A DNA stretch of 21,593 bases from JBFWUM01 sp050247255 (GCA_050247255.1 JBFWUM010000063.1:1-21593); one strand, 5' to 3'. Shown: positions 7,527 to 15,192, counted from the stretch's first letter. The notes: generated by a model not told the origin, from the letters alone. Numbers and translations: made by a program.

Positions 7527-10282
7527 ACCGCTGTTTCCTCCCAACGCCGCACCGAGTAGTGCAGCGGGCTGCTCCAGAGGCTTTCCAGCCCCTCGAGAAT
7601 GTCCGAGGCCCAGCCGAACACGTTCCGGCCGGCCACCACGCGCCGCATGCTGCGCATGCGCGCCTCCTGCTGCTCGATCGGCATGTCGATCGCCGCCAGC
7701 AGCGCATCCGCGAACCCGTCCACGTCGTACGGGTTGATCTGAATCGCGTCCTGCAGTTCCTGCGCCGCGCCGGCCAGGTTGCTCAGCACCAGCACGCCGC
7801 GCTCGTCGTCGCGCGCCGCCACGAACTCCTTCGCCACGAGGTTCATGCCATCGTGCAGCGAGCTGACGACGCAGAAGTTGGCCAGGCGGTAGAGCGCCAC
7901 CAGGCTGCGCAGCGTCAGCGGATCCTTCTGGTAGCAGACGAGCGGCGGCTTGCCCGGCACCGCGTGCTTCCGGTTCACCTCCTCGACCAGCCGATCGATG
8001 TCGTGCTCGAGCGCCGCGTAGGCGCCGACGTCCGAGCGCGACGGCACGCCGATCTGGATGAACGTCAGCCGGCCGCGCAGGCTGGGCCGCCGCGTGACGA
8101 TGGCGTCGAGCGCAGCGAGCCGCTCGGGGATCCCCTTCGTGTAGTCGAGGCGATCGACGCCGATGCCGATGATCGGCGCCTCGAGCGCGAAGAGATCGAT
8201 GAGGCGCTTCTGCTCGGTCGGCAGCCCTTCGTCCGCGGCCATGGCCTGGATCCGATCGTAATCGACGCCGATGGGCACCGCGACCACCGAGCAGGTGTGC
8301 GTCGGCAGGCGGATGCTCGAGGTGTCCGGATCGACCATCTCGCCCAGCCCTTCTTCCTCCTCGACGGCGAGCAGGAAGTTGCGGCGGTCACGCTCGAGCT
8401 GGAAGGCCAGCAGGTCGTTGGCAATCAGGCTTTCGAGCAGCTCGCGGCGCCACGGGCAGATGCGCAGCCGGTCGGGGTAGGGCCATGGAATGTGCCAGAA
8501 GAGCGCCGTGCGCGCGTCGGGCCGGCGGCGCCGCAGCGCCGGGGCGACCAGCGCCAGATGGTAATCCTGGATGAACACCGGCGTCGCCGATGAGTCGAGC
8601 TCGTCGTGCACCGCCGCGGCAAAGCGATCGTTGACGTCCTGGTACGCCTCCCAATCCTCGGGCCGGAACTGCGGCCGCACGTCGACGACGTGGCACAGCG
8701 GCCAGAGGCCTTCGTTGGCGAATCCGCCGTAGTACTGCGAGAACGTCGGCTCCTCCAGCCACAGCCGGCGCAGGTCGTACGCCGGCCCGCCCGGCGGGAC
8801 AGCCACCTTGTCTTGCGCATCCACCACCAGCCGATCCGCGGTGCCGGCGCCGTGCGCAATCCAGACCCCGCCGCGCTCGCGCATGAGCGCGTCGAGCGCC
8901 ACGGCGACGCCGCCGGTCGCGTGCGTGGCGGTGATGCGGCCATCGTCGGCGCGGCTGTGCAGGTACGGCTCGCGGTTGGAGACGACGATGAGCGGCCGCG
9001 GGGCGCCGCCTTCCAGCTCGCCCGCCCGTGAGAGCCCGTAGCGGAAGAGAATCGGCCCGGCGAGCTCGTGGATGGCGATGAGCGCCACCAGCAGCAGCTG
9101 CACCTGCGTGCCCCAGCCGGGGAAGTCCTGCGCGACCACCGAGGCGAAGCCAAGCGTGATACCGGCCTGCGAGATCAGGCCGGTCCAAGCGTAGCGTCCG
9201 CCTTCGATGTCGACGCCGGCCACGCGGGTGCCGATGGTCACGCCAAGCTGGATGAACAGCACGCGCAGCAGCGCCAGCGCCAGGGCGAGCGCGCCGATCA
9301 TCGTCAACGCGTCGAGGCGCAGCGAGGCGCCGACCGCGGTGAAGAAGATGACGAGCACCGGCATGGCACCGCGCTGCACCGCCGTCTTCAGCGCATCGCC
9401 CTGCGCCGTCGACAGGTTCTCGATGACGAGGCCGGCGGCCACGGCTGCCAGCAGCGGCTCGAACTGCTGTGTCGTCCCGGCCTGGCTGAGCAGCGCGCAG
9501 AGGACCAGCAGTGCCAGTGTGATCTCGCGACCGACATAGCGCAGGTAGAGCGCGAACAGCGCGCCGAAGAGCACGCCGATCGAGATGGCGCCGCCAATTT
9601 CCCAGGCGAACCGGATCAGCACGCTGACCTCGGGCACGATCTCGAACCGGACCCGCGCGAACTGCATGCCGAGCGAGAACAGCACCAGCACCGCGAGGTC
9701 GGCGACGAGCACCATGGCCAGCACCAGCTCGCTCAACCGGCCGCGCGCGCCCGTTTCCGTGACGACCGCGGCGGTCATGGTGGGGGAGAAGCTGACGAGC
9801 ATGACGACCACCAGCGCGACAATCGCCAGCTTGTCGAGCCCCGCCATGTCGGGCGCCACCGGAAGCCACGGCCACGCTGCCCACAGGACCGCGCCGAGGC
9901 CGACGATGATGACAGCCACCGTGACGAGCGTCAGCCGGGTGATGGCCGCGAACCGCTCGCCGAGGCGGCGCACGTTGAGCGTCAGCCCGGCGATGAGCGC
10001 AATCAGCGTCGTCGCGATGCCGGTGATGATCTGGAGCTGCCCCGCCATCGACGCGCTGATGACGTTGCCGAGGTACGGCCCGGTGACGATGCCGAAGAGG
10101 AGGTAGCCGGTAAGCCGCGGCAGGTGCAGCCGCCGCAGGAGGTCGCCGGCCAGCCAGGCGCCGAGCAGCGCGAAGCCGAGCGCCAGCGCGGTCCCGGCGG
10201 CGCCGGTCACCGGCACCGTGCCCGGCGGCCGCACCCAGACCACCGCCGCAATGGCCAGTGCGAGGGCGATCAGGCGCTTCAT
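7523..10282 (-). CDS. otsA: CPA2 antiporter fused to trehalose-6-phosphate synthase
   Basis: 919 residues in one open frame. Residues 1-425 are a CPA2-type Na+/H+ exchanger domain: an N-terminal hydrophobic helix, LPRLTGYLLFGIVTGPYLG, Asp195 in VLVADLAVLVLF, FFTAVGASL, and a closing HELAGPILFRYGLSRAGE. After a linker of about ten residues comes a complete GT20 synthase (about 430-905): SNREP (Ser435), HATGGVAVAL, the tyrosine/tryptophan region QYYGGFANEGLWPL, IQDYHLALV, FWHIPWPYP, VDRLDYTKGIPERL and LHDGMNLVAKEF. These carry the known donor and acceptor contacts of OtsA. The enzyme would make trehalose 6-phosphate from UDP-glucose and glucose 6-phosphate at the membrane; a related product such as glucosylglycerol phosphate is not excluded, but the adjacent phosphatase favours trehalose. 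The ATG at 10282 overlaps the preceding stop (ATGA). Confidence 0.93.
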   Translation of the reverse strand: MKRLIALALAIAAVVWVRPPGTVPVTGAAGTALALGFALLGAWLAGDLLRRLHLPRLTGYLLFGIVTGPYLGNVISASMAGQLQIITGIATTLIALIAGLTLNVRRLGERFAAITRLTLVTVAVIIVGLGAVLWAAWPWLPVAPDMAGLDKLAIVALVVVMLVSFSPTMTAAVVTETGARGRLSELVLAMVLVADLAVLVLFSLGMQFARVRFEIVPEVSVLIRFAWEIGGAISIGVLFGALFALYLRYVGREITLALLVLCALLSQAGTTQQFEPLLAAVAAGLVIENLSTAQGDALKTAVQRGAMPVLVIFFTAVGASLRLDALTMIGALALALALLRVLFIQLGVTIGTRVAGVDIEGGRYAWTGLISQAGITLGFASVVAQDFPGWGTQVQLLLVALIAIHELAGPILFRYGLSRAGELEGGAPRPLIVVSNREPYLHSRADDGRITATHATGGVAVALDALMRERGGVWIAHGAGTADRLVVDAQDKVAVPPGGPAYDLRRLWLEEPTFSQYYGGFANEGLWPLCHVVDVRPQFRPEDWEAYQDVNDRFAAAVHDELDSSATPVFIQDYHLALVAPALRRRRPDARTALFWHIPWPYPDRLRICPWRRELLESLIANDLLAFQLERDRRNFLLAVEEEEGLGEMVDPDTSSIRLPTHTCSVVAVPIGVDYDRIQAMAADEGLPTEQKRLIDLFALEAPIIGIGVDRLDYTKGIPERLAALDAIVTRRPSLRGRLTFIQIGVPSRSDVGAYAALEHDIDRLVEEVNRKHAVPGKPPLVCYQKDPLTLRSLVALYRLANFCVVSSLHDGMNLVAKEFVAARDDERGVLVLSNLAGAAQELQDAIQINPYDVDGFADALLAAIDMPIEQQEARMRSMRRVVAGRNVFGWASDILEGLESLWSSPLHYSVRRWEETAV

Positions 10283-11424
10283 CGCATTCCCTCTCGTAGC
10301 TGCGGAATTTTCGTTCCGCCCGGGGATCCGCCCGGGCTGATCACCGCGTGCAGGAGCTGCGACGCCGCCGTGCCGAGCACGATCACCGTGACAATCGTCG
10401 AGGCCAGGCTCGCATCGTCGCGGGCAAACGTCAGCGCCAGCGCAATACCCATCACGCCCGGAGAAATCAGGTTCGTGGCCAGCGCCGTGACCGGACGCCG
10501 GGTGATGCCTGCGGCGACAGCGCTGCCGACCAGTTTTGCCGCCAGCCGCAGCAGCACGTAGGTCGCGGTGACGGCCAGCAGTGCCGGCGTGATCTGCACG
10601 CGCATGCCGGCGACAAGCAGCAGGATGACCAGCAGCGGGTGCTGCACGTACGAAAGCACCGGTGTCACCGCCTCGCGGACGGCGCTGCCCGAGGCGCGCC
10701 ACACTACGCCTGCGGCAAGACCGCTGATGAGCGCCGAGAGGCCCAGGGTGTCGGCGATGCCGCCGAGCAGCAGCACGACGGCCATGCCCAGCACGCGCTG
10801 CTCCCCGCGCGATTCGGTGCTCGAAGCCAGCAGCACGCCGGCCAGTGCCACGAGCACCGAGGCGGCCACCGACTTGCCGAAGAGCAGCGCCGCGGCCATC
10901 GGTGTCGGCTCCTGCAGCCAGGCGACGAGCAACGCGCCGCCAAGCGCAGGCAGCAGGAAGTCGGCATCGCGCACGACCGATTCCGCGCGCGCCGATCGCG
11001 CCGGCTCCGCGGAGGCCAGTGACGATGACGCGGCGGCGCAGAGGCCGGCCGCCGCCGCGATGACGAGCAGCGTCGTGCCCGAGAGGCCGATCATCGGACC
11101 CATCGAATAGAGGCCGGCGGCGACCGCGGCCGCCGTGAGCGCCGACTCGAGGGCGGCGGCGATCGTGATGCGCGTGCGGTTGACGCCAAGCGTCGAGAAC
11201 TGCAGTGCCGCCAGGGCGCCGACCGTGGCGAGGGCGACTGGCACGGCCGGATCGAGCAGGGAGACGACGCCCGATCCGATCACCGCGAGCCCCTGCGGGC
11301 CGAGCGCGACCGCGATCATCGGCAGCAGGACTGCGGGGAGCGCGCCCGCGGACCAGGCGCGCGCGAGACGCTGTTCCCAGCTCCGTTCAGCCGGGGCGGC
11401 GGGCAGGCGGGCGGCGTCGCTCAT
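10279..11424 (-). CDS. CPA2-like membrane protein, probable transporter or accessory subunit
   Basis: 381 residues with about ten to twelve hydrophobic helices and the general layout of a CPA2 exchanger. The family motifs are more worn than in the two other copies here. The region matching the ion-binding helix reads DADFLLPALGGALLVAW, with no acidic residue where the fusion protein has Asp195 (alignment by eye). The C-terminus lacks the GPxLxRxxLxxAGE ending and instead ends in a Gly/Pro-rich tail. It starts with an ATG inside the stop of the PDZ gene (ATGA, 11421-11424) and ends with the same overlap into the fusion gene (10279-10282). Strict coupling to both neighbours suggests a complex. 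It could be a non-transporting subunit. Confidence 0.8.
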   Translation of the reverse strand: MSDAARLPAAPAERSWEQRLARAWSAGALPAVLLPMIAVALGPQGLAVIGSGVVSLLDPAVPVALATVGALAALQFSTLGVNRTRITIAAALESALTAAAVAAGLYSMGPMIGLSGTTLLVIAAAAGLCAAASSSLASAEPARSARAESVVRDADFLLPALGGALLVAWLQEPTPMAAALLFGKSVAASVLVALAGVLLASSTESRGEQRVLGMAVVLLLGGIADTLGLSALISGLAAGVVWRASGSAVREAVTPVLSYVQHPLLVILLLVAGMRVQITPALLAVTATYVLLRLAAKLVGSAVAAGITRRPVTALATNLISPGVMGIALALTFARDDASLASTIVTVIVLGTAASQLLHAVISPGGSPGGTKIPQLREGMR

Positions 11425-12695
11425 CGCGGCAGCGACAAAACCAGCCGATCGGCGCCGCGGGTCACGCCGATGAGCAGCGGGCGCGCGGCGTCGTCGGCCT
11501 CGAACGCGGCGCGCACCTGCACCGGCGTCGGGGCGACGGTCGTGCCGGCGAAGTGAATGACGTCTCCGGCCCGCAGCCCGGCGGTGTCCGCCGACGAGCG
11601 TGCCTCGACGTCGACGATCTCGGCGCCGGCTGGCACCCGGCGCAGGGTCAGGCCGAGCACCGCTGGTGCCGGGGCGGCTTGCCGCGCCGGCGGGACCCCG
11701 GCGGTGAGTGTCACCGTGGCGCGCCCGTCGATGCGCGCGATGCCGAGCGTCATCGTTTCACCCTCGCGCAGCCGGCCGGCGACCGCCTGCCATTCCTCCG
11801 CGGTGGCCGGGTTGCCGTTCACCGTATCGATGACATCGCCCGGGCGCACCATGCCGGCGGCCGGGCTGTCGGGTTCGACCCACGCGACCACCAGGCCGGC
11901 GCCGGTGCGGCTGGCGACGGCGGCGGCCAGCTCGGTCGTCAGCGGCTGCACGTCGACGCCGATCCATCCGTTGCGCGCGGCGGGCGCCGCGCGGAGGCGC
12001 CGCACCGCGCCGAGCAGCGTCTCGGCCGGGACGATCGCCGGCGCGCCGCCGCGAGTGATCGTCAGGCCGGCGAGTTCGGCATCGGTCGAGAACAGCAGGG
12101 TGCCGGGCGCAATCGCCGTGGCGGGCGGGGGCACCCAGATCGGTCCCGACCAGACCGCGCTGTTTTCAACAGCCAGCGTCGCGACATAGACAGGCGTCAG
12201 CACGATGCCGGCCGCGGACGCGGATGCGGCCACCAGGAACGCCGGCTGCGCCAGGTTCTCCGGCGTCCACCGCGGACCGTCGAAGGCGGGACCATCCGCA
12301 GGCGGCAGCAGCAGGGTCAGACCGGTTGCGCGGTCGATGGCGATCAGATCGCCGGCCGATCGATGCGCCGCAGGTTCCGGGACCCACGTGGCGACGGTGT
12401 CGGGGAGCGCGCGCAGGCCAGCCGTCGTGGCGCCCGCGGCCACGACGAACGGTTCGAGCCGCCGCTGCAGGCTGGCGAGCTCGGCCGCCAGGTCGGCGAG
12501 CGCGCGCCGCGGGACCAGTTGTGTCAGCACCGGCGCCACCGGGTTCGGGGTCGTCGCCTGGTCCGGGAAGCGGATGCGCGCGAGGACCGAAAGCAGCAGA
12601 AAGGCCACCGCGGCCGCCGCCAGCAGGCGACGGGTTTCGCGCGAGACGCGCGTCTGGCGAACGGATGGGCTTGCCGGGAGCATGCGCCCTTTCAC
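11421..12695 (-). CDS. membrane-anchored HtrA-like pseudoprotease with two PDZ domains
   Basis: 424 residues. A basic N-terminus precedes one membrane helix (about 22-40), then a helical linker (50-95) and a worn trypsin-like domain (about 105-235). DLIAIDRATGLTLLL and APGTLLFSTDAELAGLTI match the layout around the HtrA aspartate and serine, but I find neither the histidine nor the serine of a GNSGGP motif. Two PDZ domains follow (about 240-330, NGWIGVDV with SPAAGMVRPGDVIDTVNG; and 345-424, LGLTLRRV with DTAGLRAGDVIHFAG). The GTG at 12695 has AAAGG nearby; an ATG at 12683 preceded by AAGGTG is equally possible. First gene of the operon. It is the counterpart of the protein at 2017-3009, which also precedes a CPA2 gene. 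It likely senses or scaffolds at the membrane surface. Confidence 0.8.
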   Translation of the reverse strand: MKGRMLPASPSVRQTRVSRETRRLLAAAAVAFLLLSVLARIRFPDQATTPNPVAPVLTQLVPRRALADLAAELASLQRRLEPFVVAAGATTAGLRALPDTVATWVPEPAAHRSAGDLIAIDRATGLTLLLPPADGPAFDGPRWTPENLAQPAFLVAASASAAGIVLTPVYVATLAVENSAVWSGPIWVPPPATAIAPGTLLFSTDAELAGLTITRGGAPAIVPAETLLGAVRRLRAAPAARNGWIGVDVQPLTTELAAAVASRTGAGLVVAWVEPDSPAAGMVRPGDVIDTVNGNPATAEEWQAVAGRLREGETMTLGIARIDGRATVTLTAGVPPARQAAPAPAVLGLTLRRVPAGAEIVDVEARSSADTAGLRAGDVIHFAGTTVAPTPVQVRAAFEADDAARPLLIGVTRGADRLVLSLPR

Positions 12696-12796
12696 CTTAC
12701 CTTTCCCGGCCGGGCTTTGCGATAGGGCACCGAAGGGATTGCGGCCGGCCCAGCTATGATGTCGGCGGATGTCCCTGCGCGCAAGGAAGGCGTAGC

Positions 12797-13417
12797 GTGC
12801 CGCGCCGCTTCTCGATGCTGCGCTCCTACACGGTGGCGGATGCCTTCACCATCGGCAACGCCGCCTGCGGCACCATCGCCATCTTCCTCTGTCTCAATTA
12901 CCTCGCGACCGGCGAGCGGCGGTTCCTCTGGACCGCGTTCGTGCTGCTGCCGGCCGCCCTCGTCTGCGACATGCTCGATGGCTACGTGGCGCGCCTCGAA
13001 CGGACGCGCCAATCGCACCTCGGCGCCGACCTCGATTCGCTGGCTGACGTGATCTCCTTCGGCGTCGCCCCCGCCGTGCTCGGCTTCACCCTCGGCTTGC
13101 GCGGTGGCTGGGACATGCTGCTCCTCACGTACTTCATCGTCTGCGGCGTCAGCAGGCTGGCGAGGTTCAACGTGACCGCCGCGGCGCTGGCCGACACCGC
13201 CACCGGCAAGGTGAAATACTTTGAGGGGACGCCCATCCCCACCAGCATTCTCATCGTCGGCCTGCTCGGGCTGGCGTTCTACGCCGATCGGACGGGTGCG
13301 GCGCTCTGGCTCGGGGAGATCCGCATTGGTCCTGCGGCGCTCCACCCGCTGGCGCTCGTTTACGGCATCAGCGGCAGTGCGATGATCAGCGCGACGCTTC
13401 GCATCCCGAAGCCGTGA
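12797..13417 (+). CDS. pssA: CDP-diacylglycerol-serine O-phosphatidyltransferase
   Basis: 206-residue integral membrane enzyme that transfers a phosphatidyl group from CDP-diacylglycerol to serine, the first step to phosphatidylethanolamine. The CDP-alcohol phosphatidyltransferase motif is in DMLDGYVAR ... GADLDSLAD, giving the four metal-binding aspartates, followed by VISFGVAPA, which is typical of serine-using members. The conserved C-terminal KYFEGTPIPTS also fits PssA. The GTG at 12797 has AAGGAAGG six bases upstream; an ATG at 12815 is an alternative. By my count the spacer between the AR and the G of the motif is nine residues rather than the usual eight. It diverges from the trehalose/antiporter operon across 101 bp. 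Its 3' end overlaps the AlkZ-like gene by 32 bp. Confidence 0.9.
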   Translation: MPRRFSMLRSYTVADAFTIGNAACGTIAIFLCLNYLATGERRFLWTAFVLLPAALVCDMLDGYVARLERTRQSHLGADLDSLADVISFGVAPAVLGFTLGLRGGWDMLLLTYFIVCGVSRLARFNVTAAALADTATGKVKYFEGTPIPTSILIVGLLGLAFYADRTGAALWLGEIRIGPAALHPLALVYGISGSAMISATLRIPKP

Positions 13418-14231
13418 GCGCGTCCACGTCCCGGAGGCGGTAGACGCCGCGGCTCAGCATCGTGGCGAACCCTTCGGCGACGAGCGCGCGGTTACCGAGG
13501 CCTGCTTCGGGCCGGGAGAGTCCCGTGGCTCGCGCGGTCTCACCCACAAACGTCGTGCCGGCGCCGGAGAGATAGCAGCGGGCGATCTCTGTCAGCGCGA
13601 CATCGCGCCGTGTGCTGGCCGTCAGCTGGTCCGGAAAGCGGCCGATGGCGAGCGTCCAGATATAGGTGAACGTCGGCCGGTAGACGACCTCGCTCGGCAC
13701 CACGAGCATGGCGGCCTGCAGTTCGTCGAGGGCCATGGTGAAAGCGCGGCGATCCGTCACCTTCGACTCGGCGCGCAGGTCGGCGGTGCCCATCTCCCAC
13801 TCCTTGCGGAGCACGCGAAGGATGGCGCGCGCGTTGGGGCTGAGCGTCCTGCTCTCCGCCGCCTTGCGGAGGCCCCAGACGGCGTTGAAGCAGGGGATCA
13901 TCCGCGGCGCCAGGAACATCGCCTTGCCGCGCGCGAGCTTGCCGTAATACACGCGGCCGCGGCGGAGCAGTTGGTCCTTGAGGTTCCAGGCATGCGAGGC
14001 CTCCGGATCCTTCTGCACGTGGCGCGGCATGATGGCGTCGCGCCGGCCGCAGACCGCCACGTAGAGCGACGGCTGGGTGTGGCGGGCGTCGGTCATGCAG
14101 GTGGCGAAGCCGACTTGCTCGATGAACCGCTCGGCGTCGATGACCGTCGACACCTGCCGCGTCGGATCGCGCCACCAGTGAAAGTCGCGAAACTCCTCGA
14201 CGTCTGACGGCAGGTCTGGGCGGAGACGCAC
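13386..14231 (-). CDS. winged-helix protein related to AlkZ/YcaQ
   Basis: 281 residues from a GTG at 14231. The sequence (DVEEFRDFHWWRDP near the start, RGRVYYGKLARGKAMFLAPRMIP in the middle, then repeated winged-helix patterns such as ALDELQAAMLVV and LVAEGFATML) recalls AlkZ-related proteins. That group is related to the glycosylase AlkZ/YcaQ, which unhooks DNA interstrand crosslinks. I do not see the QxQ/QxD active-site signature of true AlkZ enzymes, so enzymatic repair is not supported and DNA binding is only inferred. No ribosome site precedes the GTG, and no ATG is available nearby; translation may follow from the small gene ending 19 bases upstream. It converges on pssA with a 32-bp overlap. 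Confidence 0.6.
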   Translation of the reverse strand: MRLRPDLPSDVEEFRDFHWWRDPTRQVSTVIDAERFIEQVGFATCMTDARHTQPSLYVAVCGRRDAIMPRHVQKDPEASHAWNLKDQLLRRGRVYYGKLARGKAMFLAPRMIPCFNAVWGLRKAAESRTLSPNARAILRVLRKEWEMGTADLRAESKVTDRRAFTMALDELQAAMLVVPSEVVYRPTFTYIWTLAIGRFPDQLTASTRRDVALTEIARCYLSGAGTTFVGETARATGLSRPEAGLGNRALVAEGFATMLSRGVYRLRDVDALTASGCEASR

Positions 14232-14250
14232 GGTTGAAGCGCGACGACGC

Positions 14251-14403
14251 TCAGCCGGCGAGTCGCGACAGGACCGCCGCGATGGCAGCCAGCACGATGA
14301 TCGGGATCCAGATGAGGGCGGTCGCGATCGCCACGTCGGTGACGATGGCGCCGGCGCGTGACAGACGCGACGGCGACGGCCTGCCAGGAGGTATACTCGA
14401 CAC
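14251..14403 (-). CDS. possible 50-residue single-pass membrane protein
   Basis: An open frame from GTG (14403, with AGGGA five bases upstream) to TGA. It encodes a short Ser/Arg/Pro-rich head and then one long hydrophobic helix (VTDVAIATALIWIPIIVLAAIAAVL), ending LSRLAG. Positive charges before the helix predict an inside N-terminus. It lies 19 bases upstream of the AlkZ-like gene on the same strand and may be its leader gene. I recognise no family. The clean helix argues for coding; the short length keeps it uncertain. Confidence 0.45.
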   Translation of the reverse strand: MSSIPPGRPSPSRLSRAGAIVTDVAIATALIWIPIIVLAAIAAVLSRLAG

Positions 14404-14449
14404 GTCTGTCCCTGCTTTCCTGAGCCCGAGGCCGCACCGGCCACTTCGC

Positions 14450-14473
14450 TCTCCAAAGCATATTCTTTGGAGA
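14450..14473 (+). promoter_or_regulatory. perfect inverted repeat covering the ribosome site of the zinc-ribbon gene
   Basis: TCTCCAAAG (14450-14458) and CTTTGGAGA (14465-14473) are exact reverse complements around the loop CATATT. The right arm contains the GGAG that serves the ATG at 14478. In RNA the 9-bp hairpin would hide the ribosome site; in DNA it is a 24-bp palindrome that a dimeric repressor could bind. Confidence 0.55.
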
Positions 14474-14477
14474 CGCC

Positions 14478-14675
14478 ATGCCCTATCCCGACTCTCTTCG
14501 TCACACCGAGGTAGCGGATTCTGCCTTGCCGCGCTCCTGTCCGTCGTGCGGCGCCACGCGACTGGTGACGACCGCCAAGGAACCGAGCGCTTCGAGTTAC
14601 TGGCGCTGCCTGCTGTGCGGGGAAATCTGGGCGCCGGCCCGGCGCCGGGCGCGTCCCGCGCCGCGGTGGCGATGA
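14478..14675 (+). CDS. small zinc-ribbon protein
   Basis: 65 residues. A single zinc ribbon is formed by Cys21/Cys24 (CPSC) and Cys44/Cys47 (CLLC), with tryptophans at 42 and 51 framing the second knuckle (WRCLLCGEIW). The tail is rich in Arg and Pro, suggesting contact with nucleic acid. The ATG at 14478 has GGAG at proper spacing, within the inverted repeat at 14450-14473. Two proteins of the same plan are encoded at 14915-15115 and 20168-20323. Function unknown; similar ribbons occur in transcription and ribosome-associated proteins. It converges on the omega-like gene with 23 bases between. Confidence 0.75.
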   Translation: MPYPDSLRHTEVADSALPRSCPSCGATRLVTTAKEPSASSYWRCLLCGEIWAPARRRARPAPRWR

Positions 14676-14698
14676 CCGCCGGCGGCGGCGACCGGGCG

Positions 14699-14896
14699 CT
14701 ACGCCTCGTCTGACGGCGTGGCGGTCGGGTTGCCGGTTCGCGCGATGATCCCGGCGGCGGCTTCCATCTGCGCCATCGTCATCGCGTTGTGGTCGCCAGG
14801 CAGGCGCGGCGTGCAGCCGGCAAGCAGCTGCTTGGCGCGCAGCGCGCTGACCACCGCGTACTCATACAGGCTGAGGTGAGCGGGGCGAACCACCAT
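14699..14896 (-). CDS. rpoZ: RNA polymerase omega-subunit family protein
   Basis: 65 residues. The core YEYAVVSALRAKQLLAGCTPRLPGDHN followed by MTMAQMEAAAGII matches the omega pattern: the helix with R-A-[KR]-Q-L, the Gly-Pro turn, then the helix ending E...G.I. Omega binds the beta' subunit and helps RNA polymerase assembly. The protein is at the short end for the family and lacks the usual TxIAL form (TMAQM instead), so it may be a divergent or second omega rather than the main one. The ATG at 14896 has GGAG ten bases upstream. It follows the zinc-ribbon gene by 18 bases on the same strand, with greB further upstream, making a transcription-themed group. Confidence 0.7.
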   Translation of the reverse strand: MVVRPAHLSLYEYAVVSALRAKQLLAGCTPRLPGDHNAMTMAQMEAAAGIIARTGNPTATPSDEA

Positions 14897-14914
14897 GTCG
14901 AAACCGCTCCTGCG

Positions 14915-15115
14915 TTAGCGAAGGGACGATTCGCCGTACGGCGTCCAGCCGCTCGGCACCGCCCACAAGTGGCGGCAGTCGCGGCATTCATGCCACGCAA
15001 AAATGCTGTCGCGCGAGACCTCGAGCGACGAAACCCGTTCGCCTTCGCAGCGAGGGCAGGTGAGCCTCGTCCAGGCCGGCGGCGGAAGGGATGGGGTCGC
15101 GGGGCAGGTATGCAC
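14915..15115 (-). CDS. small zinc-ribbon protein
   Basis: 66 residues from a GTG at 15115, with GGAG eight bases upstream. Cys20/Cys23 (CPRC) and Cys44/Cys47 (CRDC) make one zinc ribbon, with Trp41 and Trp51 near the second knuckle (WHECRDCRHLW). It resembles the proteins at 14478-14675 and 20168-20323 in spacing and in the tryptophan after the second CxxC. It precedes the omega-like gene by 18 bases, so the two are probably co-transcribed, perhaps with greB 77 bases upstream. Function unknown; a role around RNA polymerase is inferred only from its neighbours. Confidence 0.75.
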   Translation of the reverse strand: MHTCPATPSLPPPAWTRLTCPRCEGERVSSLEVSRDSIFAWHECRDCRHLWAVPSGWTPYGESSLR

Positions 15116-15192
15116 AGGTCACTCTCCAGTAAGGCCATGGTGAGGACCCGAAAACTGTGCGGGAGGCTCAGAACAGCAGTGACATCACTGTA

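Noticed and set aside
7493..10561. Two long plus-strand open frames opposite the antiporter-OtsA gene
   Set aside because: The translations are Arg/His/Gln-rich with no recognisable motifs, while the minus strand encodes complete conserved domains.
10283..10702. Upstream extension of the antiporter-OtsA frame by 140 codons
   Set aside because: It would overlap the preceding CPA2-like gene, and its residues are not membrane-like; the ATG at 10282 gives a proper 4-bp overlap and N-terminal helix.
15177..15190. Terminator after greB (CAGTG-ACAT-CACTG)
   Set aside because: The stem is only five bases and is not followed by a T-run on the minus strand.
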